The notes: generated from the sequence alone by a model not told the origin. Shown: positions 18,549 through 27,475, counted from the first letter of the stretch. The stretch is DNA of 64,000 nucleotides from Pseudomonas hormoni (GCF_018502625.1 NZ_CP075566.1:4839001-4903000); one strand, 5' to 3'. Numbers and translations are program-made.

Positions 18549-19916
18549 TTATTCGAACAACGCGTCGAGTGCCTGTTCCAGACGGGTCACGGCAATAATC
18601 TGCAACCCCGGTGGCGCCTCCTTCGGCGCATTGCCTTTTGGCACGATGGCCCGTTTGAAGCCGTGCTTGGCGGCTTCTTTCAAACGCTCCTGACCGCTCG
18701 GCACCGGGCGCACCTCACCAGACAAACCGACTTCGCCGAACACCAGCAGATCATGGGGCAATGGCCGGTTACGTAAACTGGACATGACCGCCGCCATCAG
18801 CGCCAGGTCGGAAGCGGTTTCCAACACCTTCACGCCACCCACCACGTTGAGAAACACGTCCTGATCGTGTGTCGGAATGCCGCCGTGACGGTGCAGCACC
18901 GCCAGCAACATCGCCAGACGATTCTGATCCAGCCCCAGTGTGACCCGACGCGGGTTGGCCAGATGGCTGTCATCCACCAAAGCCTGAACCTCTACCAGCA
19001 TCGGTCGAGTCCCTTCCCACGTCGCCATGACCACACTGCCCGGTACTTCTTCCTGAGCACGCGTCAGAAAAATCGCTGACGGATTGGAGACTTCCTTCAG
19101 ACCCTTGTCGGTCATGCCGAACACGCCCAGTTCGTTGACCGCGCCGAAACGGTTTTTCACCGCCCGCAGCAAACGCAAGCGACCATCGGATTCGCCCTCG
19201 AAATACAGCACAGTGTCGACCATGTGCTCAAGCACTCGCGGCCCGGCCAATGCGCCCTCTTTCGTCACGTGGCCGACCAGGAAAATCGCCGTGCCGCTCT
19301 GCTTGGCGTAGCGCACCAGCAATGCCGCGCTCTCCCGAACCTGGGACACGCCGCCCGGTGCCGATTGCAGTTGTTCGGTGAAGATCGTTTGGATCGAGTC
19401 GATCACCATGACCTTGGGCTTTTCGACCCGGGCAGTGGCGATGATGGTTTCGATGCAGGTTTCGGTCATGACGCGCAGTTGATCCTGCGGTAATCCCAGA
19501 CGCCGCGCGCGCATGGCCACCTGTTGCTGGGACTCTTCGCCGGTGACATACAGCGCCGGCATGCTTTTGGCGAGGTTGCACAAGGTTTGCAACAGGATGG
19601 TTGATTTGCCGATGCCGGGGTCACCGCCGATCAGCACCACCGAGCCATCCACCAGACCACCGCCCAAGACTCGATCAAGCTCACTGGAAGCGGTGGAAAA
19701 GCGTGGGATTTCTTCGACGCTGACTTCGGCCAGGGTCTTGATCTGCGCCTGTTGGCCGGTCCAGCCGGTGCGACCGCTGGGGGCCGCAGCACCGCCGCTT
19801 TCGACCATGGTTTCGGTCAAGGTATTCCAGGCCCCGCACTCGCCGCACTGGCCTGCCCACTTGGGGAACGTCGAGCCGCACTCGGTGCAGCCGTACATGC
19901 GTTTGGCCTTGGCCAT
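18549..19916 (-). CDS. radA: DNA repair protein RadA
   Basis: RadA helps process recombination intermediates by driving branch migration with RecA. The 455-residue protein has an N-terminal C4 zinc finger (CTECG...CGECG), a RecA-like ATPase core with Walker A GDPGIGKST, the RadA-specific KNRFG motif (AVKNRFGAVNELGVF), and a C-terminal Lon-protease-like domain without catalytic residues. The ATG at 19916 is preceded by GGGAG. It is cytosolic and monocistronic. Confidence 0.97.
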   Translation of the reverse strand: MAKAKRMYGCTECGSTFPKWAGQCGECGAWNTLTETMVESGGAAAPSGRTGWTGQQAQIKTLAEVSVEEIPRFSTASSELDRVLGGGLVDGSVVLIGGDPGIGKSTILLQTLCNLAKSMPALYVTGEESQQQVAMRARRLGLPQDQLRVMTETCIETIIATARVEKPKVMVIDSIQTIFTEQLQSAPGGVSQVRESAALLVRYAKQSGTAIFLVGHVTKEGALAGPRVLEHMVDTVLYFEGESDGRLRLLRAVKNRFGAVNELGVFGMTDKGLKEVSNPSAIFLTRAQEEVPGSVVMATWEGTRPMLVEVQALVDDSHLANPRRVTLGLDQNRLAMLLAVLHRHGGIPTHDQDVFLNVVGGVKVLETASDLALMAAVMSSLRNRPLPHDLLVFGEVGLSGEVRPVPSGQERLKEAAKHGFKRAIVPKGNAPKEAPPGLQIIAVTRLEQALDALFE

Positions 19917-20579
19917 CTGAACTCCCGGCAAAAAACGCGATGATAGCTCAGCTGGACTGGATCGGCGCGAAGCAGTTGCCCAATGAAACTTCAGCCGTAA
20001 CTTATTCGATTGTCAGAAACGTAGCCTTCGAGTGACAGCCCTACAGAATCTGTACAACTTTGCGCATCGACAGTCCAATCCAGATCCGGATCGTATCAAT
20101 CAATAAAAAACAAAAACTGTACAAACCTTTTATATCTCGACAGGAGAACGTACAACATAATACCCACAAGCAATAGCTCAACCTGGCACATCAACTTACT
20201 GGCGATTTAGTGGCATGCACAACTTATCCGAAAACACCCTATACAATCGAACTAACAATGTAAAATCCCTGCATCCATATTATTCCTTGCAACAAGCCAA
20301 CATCAAATTCACTGCTCCCCTTTCAAACTTTCAAGCGCTCCTCACTTGCGATAGCCAGCAGTGAATGAGTGACGGGCAGAATGCGTTGGCGCCAATAGAG
20401 CATGCCCTCGAATGATGGGATAGTACGGAGAAATCGCGCAGGCATGATGGCGTTTTGTAAACTTTTTCCCGATGACCCGGTCGATTGCAGGCACGCTCTG
20501 TAAGCAGTTGTTTCGGGCGAGAAGCCTTTGACTGATTTACACTGCGCTACCAACCTCATCTGTAACAAGGAAATAACCT
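19917..20579. other. AT-rich intergenic region upstream of mscL
   Basis: This 663-base gap is clearly more AT-rich than the rest of the window between about 20000 and 20340. It contains several GTACAA-type words (for example at 20052, 20120 and 20150). A frame of 49 codons, ATG 20215 to TGA 20364 (MHNLSENTLYNRTNN...), lacks a good ribosome site and matches nothing I know. From about 20380 composition returns to normal and the mscL promoter should lie in the last 100 bases. The region looks like a decayed or acquired insert. Confidence 0.5.
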
Positions 20580-20996
20580 ATGGGCGTGATAAATGAGTTC
20601 AAGGCCTTCGCGGTCAAGGGCAATGTGGTCGACATGGCCGTCGGCATCATCATCGGCGCCGCCTTCGGCAAGATCGTTTCGTCGTTTGTCGGCGACGTGG
20701 TGATGCCGCCAATCGGCCTGTTGATCGGTGGGGTGGATTTCAGTGACCTGGCCATTACGCTCAAGGCAGCCAATGGGGATATCCCCGCGGTGGTGCTGGC
20801 GTACGGCAAATTCATCCAGAGCATGATCGACTTCATCATCGTCGCGTTCGCGATCTTCATGGGCGTCAAAGCCATCAACCGCTTGAAGCGCGAAGAGGCT
20901 GTTGCGCCAACACTGCCGCCTGTTCCAACCAAGGAAGAAGAGTTGCTGGAGGAGATTCGCGATCTGCTGAAGGCCCAGAACAATCGGCCTGAGTGA
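20580..20996 (+). CDS. mscL: large-conductance mechanosensitive channel MscL
   Basis: The 138-residue protein has the MscL amphipathic N-terminus ([22 protein letters not shown]), pore helix TM1 ([25 protein letters not shown]), a periplasmic loop, TM2 ([19 protein letters not shown]) and a cytoplasmic acidic helix ending the protein. The pentameric channel releases solutes upon hypo-osmotic shock. AAGGAAATAACCT precedes the ATG. It ends in a terminator that abuts convergent fprB. Confidence 0.97.
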   Translation: MGVINEFKAFAVKGNVVDMAVGIIIGAAFGKIVSSFVGDVVMPPIGLLIGGVDFSDLAITLKAANGDIPAVVLAYGKFIQSMIDFIIVAFAIFMGVKAINRLKREEAVAPTLPPVPTKEEELLEEIRDLLKAQNNRPE

Positions 20997-21011
20997 CGTG
21001 ATGCATTCAAG

Positions 21012-21039
21012 AACGGCGCCTTTGGGGCGCCGTTTTTTT
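21012..21039 (+). terminator. terminator of mscL
   Basis: ACGGCGCC/GGCGCCGT stem with loop TTTG, followed by seven T residues. Its T-run touches the stop codon of fprB on the other strand. Confidence 0.9.
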
Positions 21040-21814
21040 ACCAGTAGTTTTCCACCGCTACGTGCCCGGGGCGACGGCTGAGGCTCAAATGCATGCCGCG
21101 CTGTTTAAGCAGTTTGCGCGTGTCATCGATCATCTGCGGGTTGCCGCAGAGCATGACCCGCGAATGCTCGGCCGTCAGTGCCACACCCGCCACCCGTTCA
21201 AGTTCCCCGTTGTCTATCAGCGTCGTGATCCGGCCATTCAAGGCGCCCGGATGCTCCTCGCGCGTGACGGTGGCGATGAACTGCAGCTTGTGTGCGTACT
21301 CGGCCAGATAGTCACGTTGCGCCAACCCCGAGATCAACTCCTGATAAGCCAACTCTCGGGCTTCACGCGCGCTGTAGACCAGGATGATTCTTTCGAATTT
21401 CTCCCAGACCTCGAAGTCCTGCAGGATCGACAAAAACGGCGCCACGCCCGTGCCTGTGGATAACAACCAGAGATCACGTCCGTCGGCAAAACGGTCAAGC
21501 GTCAGGTAACCAAAGGCCTGACGGTCGACCAGCAGGGTATCGCCCACGCCCAGCCGACTCAGCTCACTGGTGAACTCCCCCCCTGGCACCACAATGGAAA
21601 AGAACTCGAGGAACTCGTCATAAGGTGAGGAGACCATGGAATAGGCACGCCACACCGTGCTGCCATCGGCCTTGGTGACCCCCAGCCGGGCGAACTGCCC
21701 GGCACGAAAACGAAAGCCTGGATCCCGAGTCGTGCGCAGAGTGAACAGGTTCGGGGTCAATGGCTGGACGTCGAGCAGGGTCTGGCGTGTGAACTTTTCT
21801 GCGCTGGCGGTCAT
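21038..21814 (-). CDS. fprB: ferredoxin/flavodoxin-NADP+ reductase
   Basis: The 258-residue FNR-fold enzyme transfers electrons between NADPH and ferredoxin or flavodoxin through FAD. The FAD motif RAYSMVSSPYDE (RxYS), the NADP-binding STGTGVAPFLS, and LCGNPQMIDDT are clear. The C-terminal VAVENYW has an aromatic end as in Pseudomonas Fpr proteins. By synteny with mscL it corresponds to the PA4615-type FprB. The ATG at 21814 follows GGAG at a good distance; longer in-frame starts lack this. It is divergent from the LuxR gene. Confidence 0.9.
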   Translation of the reverse strand: MTASAEKFTRQTLLDVQPLTPNLFTLRTTRDPGFRFRAGQFARLGVTKADGSTVWRAYSMVSSPYDEFLEFFSIVVPGGEFTSELSRLGVGDTLLVDRQAFGYLTLDRFADGRDLWLLSTGTGVAPFLSILQDFEVWEKFERIILVYSAREARELAYQELISGLAQRDYLAEYAHKLQFIATVTREEHPGALNGRITTLIDNGELERVAGVALTAEHSRVMLCGNPQMIDDTRKLLKQRGMHLSLSRRPGHVAVENYW

Positions 21815-21990
21815 GGGGCGCTCCATTGAACAGGTGGCTCCAGTGTCCCGCAAAACATGCGAATTAAACACCGACGGTTTGTAATGCCTTTAATAAGGAT
21901 CATCAAACAGCAAATTCTCACACTAAGTTTTTCACATTTTTTCTCATAACCATCCAGTTAAAACACTGAAAACCCGGACCATAGTATTTA

Positions 21991-22027
21991 GCTCGACATT
22001 CATTCTTTAATGCTTCGAGCTTTTTTA
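21991..22027 (+). terminator. orphan Rho-independent terminator (possible sRNA 3' end or leader attenuator)
   Basis: AGCTCGA then CATT pairs with AATG then TCGAGCT (a 2-base CT bulge), and six T residues follow on the plus strand. No plus-strand gene lies between the mscL terminator and this site, so the hairpin would end a short RNA starting after about 21830, or attenuate the luxR leader. Confidence 0.55.
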
Positions 22028-22084
22028 TTAGAACTGGATACTTAGTTTTAATGCGCTAGCAAAGCCAAAAAATCTCACCCTGCA

Positions 22085-22102
22085 TGTAGGATTCATCCTA
22101 CA
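22085..22102. promoter_or_regulatory. lux-box-like palindrome
   Basis: TGTAGGATTCATCCTACA has perfect 8-base arms around TC. The half-site TGTAGGAT equals one half of the classical Vibrio lux box. It lies 64 bases before the first ATG of the LuxR gene, a suitable place for autoregulation. Confidence 0.6.
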
Positions 22103-22165
22103 CTCGTAGCGTGCTGGATCTCGGATCCAATTAGCACCCCAGAGAAGATTGGAAAATGGAGATAC

Positions 22166-22900
22166 ATGATGGAGCGGTGGAAGGAGTTTCAACTCACCCA
22201 ATTGTCGAAAACGACGGATATAGAAAACGCCTACCGGGTTGCACTTGGATTTGCGAAAAATATCGGGTTTAAATTTTTTGCCTTTTCAACTACTTATCAA
22301 ACGCAAAACAACCAGTTCAATACCATCCGGCACAACAATTACCCGCCCGACTGGAACCAGGAATATGAACGAAAGAATCTGCGTTCAATAGACCCGGTGG
22401 TAGCCCATTGCAATCACTCCATGTTGCCCATTCTATGGAGCGAAAACCTTTTCTCCAAGGCTCCTTCACTGTGGGAGGCCCTTGTAGCGCAAGGTTTGGA
22501 GCACGGCTGGTCACAATCGTTTCACGACGAAAAGAGTGGCTTGTGCAGCATTCTGAGCCTGGCCAGGAGCCACTCTCCAATCAGCGCATTGGAGGTGTAT
22601 GAGAATGTTGGCTTTTCAGTGCTCATGTGCAGTCATCTCCATGGGTTGGTCGCACAATCGTTGCCCAAAAAACCGGCGAGACCGGCACCCCCGCATCTAT
22701 CACCACGCGAAATTGCCGTATTGGAACTCGCAGCAACGGGCAAGACAGCAGAGGAAAGCGCCAGGATTCTTAACCTCAGTGCCCGTACCGTCCATTTCCA
22801 CACGCAAAGCTGCATCGAGAAACTCGGGGTCTGCAACAAGATCTCGGCAATCATCGCCGCCATCAAGGCCGGCTACCTGGACAGCGCTTCGATCCGTTGA
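22166..22900 (+). CDS. LuxR-type quorum-sensing regulator (solo)
   Basis: The 244-residue protein has an autoinducer-binding domain (about residues 20-165) and a LuxR-type HTH (about 178-240, HLSPREIAVLELAATGKTAEESA). The six residues usually conserved in acyl-homoserine-lactone receptors are present in order: W and Y in PPDWNQEYE, D and P in SIDPVV, W in ILWSE, and G in DEKSGLC. No luxI-like gene is in the window, so it is a solo receptor. GGAG precedes the tandem ATGATG; the second ATG at 22169 is better spaced. The first third of the gene is AT-rich compared with its neighbours, hinting at acquisition. Confidence 0.88.
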   Translation: MMERWKEFQLTQLSKTTDIENAYRVALGFAKNIGFKFFAFSTTYQTQNNQFNTIRHNNYPPDWNQEYERKNLRSIDPVVAHCNHSMLPILWSENLFSKAPSLWEALVAQGLEHGWSQSFHDEKSGLCSILSLARSHSPISALEVYENVGFSVLMCSHLHGLVAQSLPKKPARPAPPHLSPREIAVLELAATGKTAEESARILNLSARTVHFHTQSCIEKLGVCNKISAIIAAIKAGYLDSASIR

Positions 22901-23061
22901 TCATTAAAACCTGCGAGTAATCCAAAAGAAAAAAACGTACCATCTGCGACGCCTCCAGAGTGTTGACGTGTGAATCTTCACGACGCAGTACACTCGGACG
23001 GTCTCGCCCGCTACAACGCCCCTGGCCGCGGGAAACCCGTTGATTACCCAGAGCCCGCCCC

Positions 23062-24186
23062 ATGCCTTTGCTCGAAACACCCTTAGCCCGCCTCGACCTG
23101 ATCCGCCAGCCCGAACAGCAGAACGAACCGCTGCAAGCGTTTGATGCCGCCGACGAATACCTGCTCAATCATCTGGCCGAACAGCAACCGACCGCGAACA
23201 CCCGTGTGCTGGTGCTCAATGACAGCTTCGGCGCATTGGCCGCCAGCCTGGCCGGCAAGGTTCAGGTAACCACGAGCGGCGATTCGTTCCTGGCCTTCCA
23301 GGGGCTGGAAAAGAATCTGATCCGCAACGGCCAGGCATTTGATGCCGTGCCGAGCGTACCTGCCAGCGAAGCAGTCACCGGCCCGTTTGATCGGGTGCTG
23401 ATCCGGGTACCGAAAACTCTGGCCTTGCTGGAGGAGCAACTGATCCGCCTGCAAAACCAGCTGGCACCCGGCGCCCAAGTGATTGCCGGTGCCATGATCA
23501 AGCATCTGCCGCGTGCCGCCGGGGATTTGCTGGAACGCTACATTGGTCCGGTGCAGGCATCATTGGCGGTGAAGAAGGCTCGACTGCTGACCGCTACGGC
23601 TGAAGACAAGGCTCCCGCGACGTCCCCCTACCCGACCCGTTATCGACTCGACACGCCGCCCATCGAATTGCTCAACCACGCCAACGTGTTTTGCCGGGAA
23701 GGCCTGGACATCGGCACGCGGGCGTTTCTGCCGCACTTGCCGACGAACCTTGGCGCGGCGCGGGTCGCCGACCTCGGTTGCGGCAACGGCGTGCTGGCCA
23801 TCGCCAGTGCCCTGCAAAATCCCGAAGCGCACTACACGCTGGTGGACGAGTCTTTTATGGCTGTGCAATCGGCCGCCGAAAACTGGCGCGCAGCGCTGGG
23901 TGATCGGGACGTGATTGTGCGTGCCGGTGACGGTTTGGCCGGGCAGGAACCACAGTCATTGGACGTGGTGCTGTGCAACCCGCCGTTTCATCAGCAGCAA
24001 GTGGTGGGTGACTTTCTGGCCTGGCGGATGTTCCAGCAAGCCCGGGAAGCGCTGGTGGTGGGCGGCGCGCTGTATATCGTCGGCAATCGTCATCTGGGGT
24101 ATCACAGCAAGCTGGCGCGGTTGTTCCGCGGCGTTGAACAAGTGGCGGCCACGCCGAAGTTCGTGATCCTTAAAGCCCGAAAATAA
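23062..24186 (+). CDS. rlmG: 23S rRNA (guanine-N2) methyltransferase RlmG
   Basis: The 374-residue protein has a degenerate N-terminal methyltransferase-like half and a functional C-terminal half with SAM motif RVADLGCGNGVLAIA (about residues 234-248) and the catalytic NPPF tetrad in LCNPPFHQQ. RlmG methylates one guanine of 23S rRNA (G1835 in E. coli numbering). Architecture and length match RlmG better than RsmC, which has the same layout but is shorter. It is monocistronic. Confidence 0.9.
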   Translation: MPLLETPLARLDLIRQPEQQNEPLQAFDAADEYLLNHLAEQQPTANTRVLVLNDSFGALAASLAGKVQVTTSGDSFLAFQGLEKNLIRNGQAFDAVPSVPASEAVTGPFDRVLIRVPKTLALLEEQLIRLQNQLAPGAQVIAGAMIKHLPRAAGDLLERYIGPVQASLAVKKARLLTATAEDKAPATSPYPTRYRLDTPPIELLNHANVFCREGLDIGTRAFLPHLPTNLGAARVADLGCGNGVLAIASALQNPEAHYTLVDESFMAVQSAAENWRAALGDRDVIVRAGDGLAGQEPQSLDVVLCNPPFHQQQVVGDFLAWRMFQQAREALVVGGALYIVGNRHLGYHSKLARLFRGVEQVAATPKFVILKARK

Positions 24187-24194
24187 TTGCGGAC

Positions 24195-24223
24195 AAAAAA
24201 AAACCCTCCAGCGCAGGAGGGTT
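24195..24223 (-). terminator. terminator of the cio operon
   Basis: Read on the minus strand, AACCCTCC/GGAGGGTT with a short loop is followed by nine T residues. It lies downstream of the DUF2474 gene and also just after the convergent rlmG stop. Confidence 0.87.
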
Positions 24224-24264
24224 GTAAATCCGTGCCACAAGGCATCGGGATGGGATCTTGCGAA

Positions 24265-24435
24265 TCAGTGCGTCGACAGGCCTGCTGCATTCATGAACAT
24301 GCGCATCAGGCTCGCGACGATGAACAGCGCCACCACGCTGCCGGTCCAGATCATCGCCAGCCAGCCGAGTCGTTGCCACAGCGGTTTTTTCTCTGCGGCT
24401 TCGATTTCCTGCAAGGAATGTTTGCCAGCCATCAT
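24265..24435 (-). CDS. DUF2474 small subunit of the bd-type oxidase (CydX-like)
   Basis: The 56-residue protein reads MMAGKHSLQEIEAAEKKPLW, then one transmembrane helix (LGWLAMIWTGSVVALFIVAS) and a short tail ending LSTH. This matches the DUF2474 family found after cyanide-insensitive bd oxidases. AGAGGAG stands before the tandem ATG at 24435. By analogy with CydX it probably stabilises the oxidase in the inner membrane. The gene starts 54 bases after the cioB stop and is followed by the operon terminator. Confidence 0.88.
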   Translation of the reverse strand: MMAGKHSLQEIEAAEKKPLWQRLGWLAMIWTGSVVALFIVASLMRMFMNAAGLSTH

Positions 24436-24489
24436 CGTGATCTCCTCTGAAACGGCGCAGGTCTCAGCCCTGCGCCATTGCCGTGTGCG

Positions 24490-25497
24490 CTAGTGGTAGC
24501 CATCTTCGTGGGTAACCTTGCCGCGGAACACGTAGTAGCTCCAGAAGGTGTAACCCAGGATAAACGGAATGATGAACAGCGTTCCCACCAGCATGAAACC
24601 CTGACTCTGCGGCGGTGCGGCGGCGTCCCAGATCGAGATCGACGGTGGCACGATGTTCGGCCACAGGCTGATGCCCAGTCCGCTGTAGCCGAGGAAGATC
24701 AGCACCAGGGTCAGCAGGAACGGCGTGTAGTTCGCATTACGGGCCACGGCGCGAATCAGGCCGTACATGGTCACCAGCACCAGAATCGGCACCGGCAGGA
24801 ACCAGAACAGATTCGGCAGCGTGAACCAGCGAGCGGCGATCTCGGGGTGAGCCAGCGGCGTCCAGATGCTGACGATGCCGATCACTGCCAACACCACGAA
24901 GGCCAGCGGCCGCGCCAGGTCATGCATCTGCTCCTGCAACTTGCCTTCGGTTTTCATGATCAGCCAGGTGCAACCGAGCAGCGCATAAGCCACCACCAGC
25001 GCGACGCCGCAGAACATCGTAAAGGGCGTCAGCCAGTCCAGTGAACCACCGGCGAACTGACGGTTGACCACCGGCAATCCATCAATGAACGCCCCCAGGG
25101 CCACCCCCTGAAAGAACGTCGCGGCGATCGAGCCACCGATGAACGCTTTATCCCAAAGGTGACGCTTGTCGTCCTTGGCCTTGAAGCGGAACTCGAACGC
25201 CACGCCGCGAAAGATCAGCCCGATCAGCATGAAAATCAGCGGCAGGTACAGCGCCGAGAGCACCACTGAATACGCCAGCGGGAAGGCGCCGAACAACGCC
25301 GCGCCCCCCAGTACCAGCCAGGTTTCATTGCCGTCCCACACCGGTGCGACGGTGTTCATCATCACGTCACGGTCGGTCTTGCCCGGGATGAACGGAAAGA
25401 GAATCCCGATCCCCAGGTCGAAACCGTCCATGACCACGTACATCATGATGCCGAAGATGATGATCACGGCCCAGATCAGCGGAAGATCAATACCCAT
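24490..25497 (-). CDS. cioB: cyanide-insensitive terminal oxidase subunit II
   Basis: The 335-residue polytopic subunit II of a cytochrome bd-type quinol oxidase starts MGIDLPLIWAVIIIFGIMMY and contains the family segment MDGFDLGIGILFPFI and APVWDGNETWLVLGG. Its length equals that of P. aeruginosa CioB. It forms a heterodimer with CioA in the inner membrane and starts 3 bases after the cioA stop, so the two are translationally close. Confidence 0.95.
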   Translation of the reverse strand: MGIDLPLIWAVIIIFGIMMYVVMDGFDLGIGILFPFIPGKTDRDVMMNTVAPVWDGNETWLVLGGAALFGAFPLAYSVVLSALYLPLIFMLIGLIFRGVAFEFRFKAKDDKRHLWDKAFIGGSIAATFFQGVALGAFIDGLPVVNRQFAGGSLDWLTPFTMFCGVALVVAYALLGCTWLIMKTEGKLQEQMHDLARPLAFVVLAVIGIVSIWTPLAHPEIAARWFTLPNLFWFLPVPILVLVTMYGLIRAVARNANYTPFLLTLVLIFLGYSGLGISLWPNIVPPSISIWDAAAPPQSQGFMLVGTLFIIPFILGYTFWSYYVFRGKVTHEDGYH

Positions 25498-25500
25498 GAT

Positions 25501-26940
25501 TCAAATCTCCTTTTGCAGGCTGGGGTCGTGGTCGGCATCGGCGGAATCGTCGGCTGCGGACAGCGGACGGGCCGGCGTACGTTTCTTGCCTGGACCGCCA
25601 TCGGGCGTTTCCGCGCCTTCGTCGATCTTCGGCCCTTTGCGCACCAGACGCATCATGTACCCCAAGCCGGCCCCGAACAGCGCGAAATAGACCACGACGA
25701 ACAGGACCAGCGTAATGCTCATCTGCATGAAGCTGTGATTGGACGACGCGTCTGCCGTGCGCATCAAACCGTAGACCACCCACGGCTGGCGGCCGATTTC
25801 AGTGGTAAACCAACCGGCGAGGATCGCGATCAGGCCGGACGGGCCCATCCACAACGCCAGGTACAGGAACGGTCGCGAGGTATACAACCTGTCGCGCTTG
25901 CGCAGCCACAGGCTCCACAGACCGGTAAAGATCATCAGCATGCCCAGGCCGACCATGACCCGGAACGACCAGAAAACGATGGTCGAATTCGGCCGGTCTT
26001 CAGGCGGGAACTCCTTGAGCGCGGGCAGCTGTTTGTCGAGCGAGTGCGTGAGGATCAGGCTGCCCAGGTACGGGATTTCAACGGCAAATTTAGTCTTCTC
26101 GGCTTTCATGTCCGGCCAGCCAAAGAGGATCAGCGGAGTCGGTTCATCGCCGTGGTTTTCCCAGTGACCTTCGATCGCCGCGATTTTCGCCGGTTGGTGC
26201 TTCAACGTGTTGAGGCCGTGGAAGTCACCGATGACCGCCTGAATCGGCGCCACGATCAGGGCCATCCACATGGCCATCGAGAGCATGGTGCGGATCGCCG
26301 GGTTGTCCTTGCCGCGCAGCAGATGCCAGGCCGCCGAAGAACCGACGAAGAACGCCGTCGCCACGAACGCAGCCGTTGCCATGTGCATCAAGCGGTACGG
26401 GAACGACGGGTTGAAGATCACGGCCAGCCAGTCGGTTGGAATGACCTGGCCGTTGATGATTTCGTAACCCTGCGGGGTTTGCATCCAGCTGTTGGAGGCG
26501 AGAATCCAGAAGGTCGAGATCAGCGTGCCGATGGCGACCATGACCGTGGCGAAAAAGTGCAGGTTGCGCCCGACCTTGTTCCAGCCGAACAGCATGACCC
26601 CAAGGAACCCGGCTTCGAGGAAGAAGGCCGTCAGTACTTCGTAGGTCAGCAATGGCCCGGTCACGGAGCCGGCGAAGTCCGAGAATCGGCTCCAGTTGGT
26701 GCCGAACTGATAGGCCATGACCAGCCCGGAGACCACGCCCATGCCGAAGTTGACGGCAAATATCTTCGACCAGAAGTGGTACAGGTCGCGGTAGGTATCG
26801 TTATGGGTTTTCAGCCACAGGCCTTCGAGTACCGCCAGGTAACTTGCCAGACCGATGGTGATGGCCGGGAACAGGATGTGGAACGAGATGGTGAACGCGA
26901 ACTGAATTCGGGCGAGATCAAGCGCCTCCAAACCGAACAT
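25501..26940 (-). CDS. cioA: cyanide-insensitive terminal oxidase subunit I
   Basis: The 479-residue haem-bearing subunit I oxidises ubiquinol and reduces oxygen. It has the N-terminal RIQFAFTISFHILFPAITIG with the haem ligand His, the conserved GWFTTEIGRQPW, and a short Q-loop, the mark of the Cio subgroup. The C-terminal cytosolic tail of about 40 residues is Pro/Asp-rich. The ATG at 26940 follows AGAGGAAGACTT; longer in-frame extensions run into regulatory DNA. It leads the operon cioA-cioB-DUF2474, with an ANR-type box 160 bases upstream. Confidence 0.95.
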   Translation of the reverse strand: MFGLEALDLARIQFAFTISFHILFPAITIGLASYLAVLEGLWLKTHNDTYRDLYHFWSKIFAVNFGMGVVSGLVMAYQFGTNWSRFSDFAGSVTGPLLTYEVLTAFFLEAGFLGVMLFGWNKVGRNLHFFATVMVAIGTLISTFWILASNSWMQTPQGYEIINGQVIPTDWLAVIFNPSFPYRLMHMATAAFVATAFFVGSSAAWHLLRGKDNPAIRTMLSMAMWMALIVAPIQAVIGDFHGLNTLKHQPAKIAAIEGHWENHGDEPTPLILFGWPDMKAEKTKFAVEIPYLGSLILTHSLDKQLPALKEFPPEDRPNSTIVFWSFRVMVGLGMLMIFTGLWSLWLRKRDRLYTSRPFLYLALWMGPSGLIAILAGWFTTEIGRQPWVVYGLMRTADASSNHSFMQMSITLVLFVVVYFALFGAGLGYMMRLVRKGPKIDEGAETPDGGPGKKRTPARPLSAADDSADADHDPSLQKEI

Positions 26941-27099
26941 AAGTCTTCCTCTGTCAGGTAATACCGGCTGAAGGCTTGCGGCCTGCACCCACTGCCCCCA
27001 CGGATATGGAGTGTGGCGAATTTGAATTCGTTCTTCTTTTACCAACATCACACGTAGGGAATCTGGCCATCTGGCCGCCGGATCAATTCCAGAAAGGTT

Positions 27100-27113
27100 T
27101 TGATCTGGATCAA
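27100..27113. promoter_or_regulatory. ANR/FNR box upstream of cioA
   Basis: TTGATCTGGATCAA is a perfect match to the FNR/ANR consensus TTGAT-N4-ATCAA. It lies 160 bases upstream of the cioA ATG. ANR is known to repress cioAB under low oxygen in P. aeruginosa, which fits. Confidence 0.8.
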
Positions 27114-27215
27114 GCATGGCTGAAAGAGTAGTCCGGTTTTGGGTGATGGACGGTGTGGTCTTTTGCCGCGTGACAGGTTGCCTCACGGCTTTGGTCATGA
27201 ACTGTAACAATCCAA

Positions 27216-27360
27216 TGTGGCGAGGGAGCTTGCTCCCGCCGGCCGATCCGCGCCCGGACGCAGTAGTCGTAAAAACGGCTTAAGTGTTGTGACTGTCAAT
27301 CGAGGTAGCGGATGTCAGGGCCGCTCCGCAGCCCAGCGGGAGCAAGCTCCCTCGCCACAA
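27216..27360. repeat. long REPIN of the GCGAGGGAGCTTGCTCCCGC type
   Basis: TGTGGCGAGGGAGCTTGCTC and its inverse (GGGAGCAAGCTCCCTCGCCA) enclose about 95 bases. The arms are nearly perfect. Confidence 0.88.
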
Positions 27361-27475
27361 TGGCTCCGTGTATTGCCTACATCGGTGTCTAGCTAACTAA
27401 ATTTCCCGACCCTGCAACTTCTGGTTACAGGTTGGTGATAATCTCGGGCCTTCCCTCGCTCAAGATCTGCCTCAG

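Larger units (their letters stand above)
21815..22165. other. AT-rich fprB-luxR intergenic region
   Basis: This 351-base divergent gap is AT-rich, with T-runs such as TTTTTCACATTTTTTCTC. It contains the orphan hairpin at 21991-22027 and the palindrome at 22085-22102, both described separately. No open frame of note is seen. Confidence 0.6.
26941..27475. other. cioA-MFS divergent intergenic region
   Basis: The 535-base gap holds an ANR-type box (27100-27113) on the cioA side and a long REPIN (27216-27360) in the middle. The last 110 bases before the MFS gene show no clear motif. No gene is apparent. Confidence 0.7.

Noticed and set aside
20323..20568. An 81-codon minus-strand frame before mscL
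   Set aside because: No ribosome-binding site, no recognised motif, and it overlaps the expected mscL promoter.
22963..22999. Possible promoter with TTGACG and TACACT and a small palindrome GTGAATCTTCAC before rlmG
   Set aside because: The spacing between the two boxes is about 20 bases and the palindrome is short; not strong enough to report as a feature.
25513..26961. A 482-codon frame antisense to cioA
   Set aside because: Charged, His/Arg-rich translation typical of reverse reading of membrane-protein genes.
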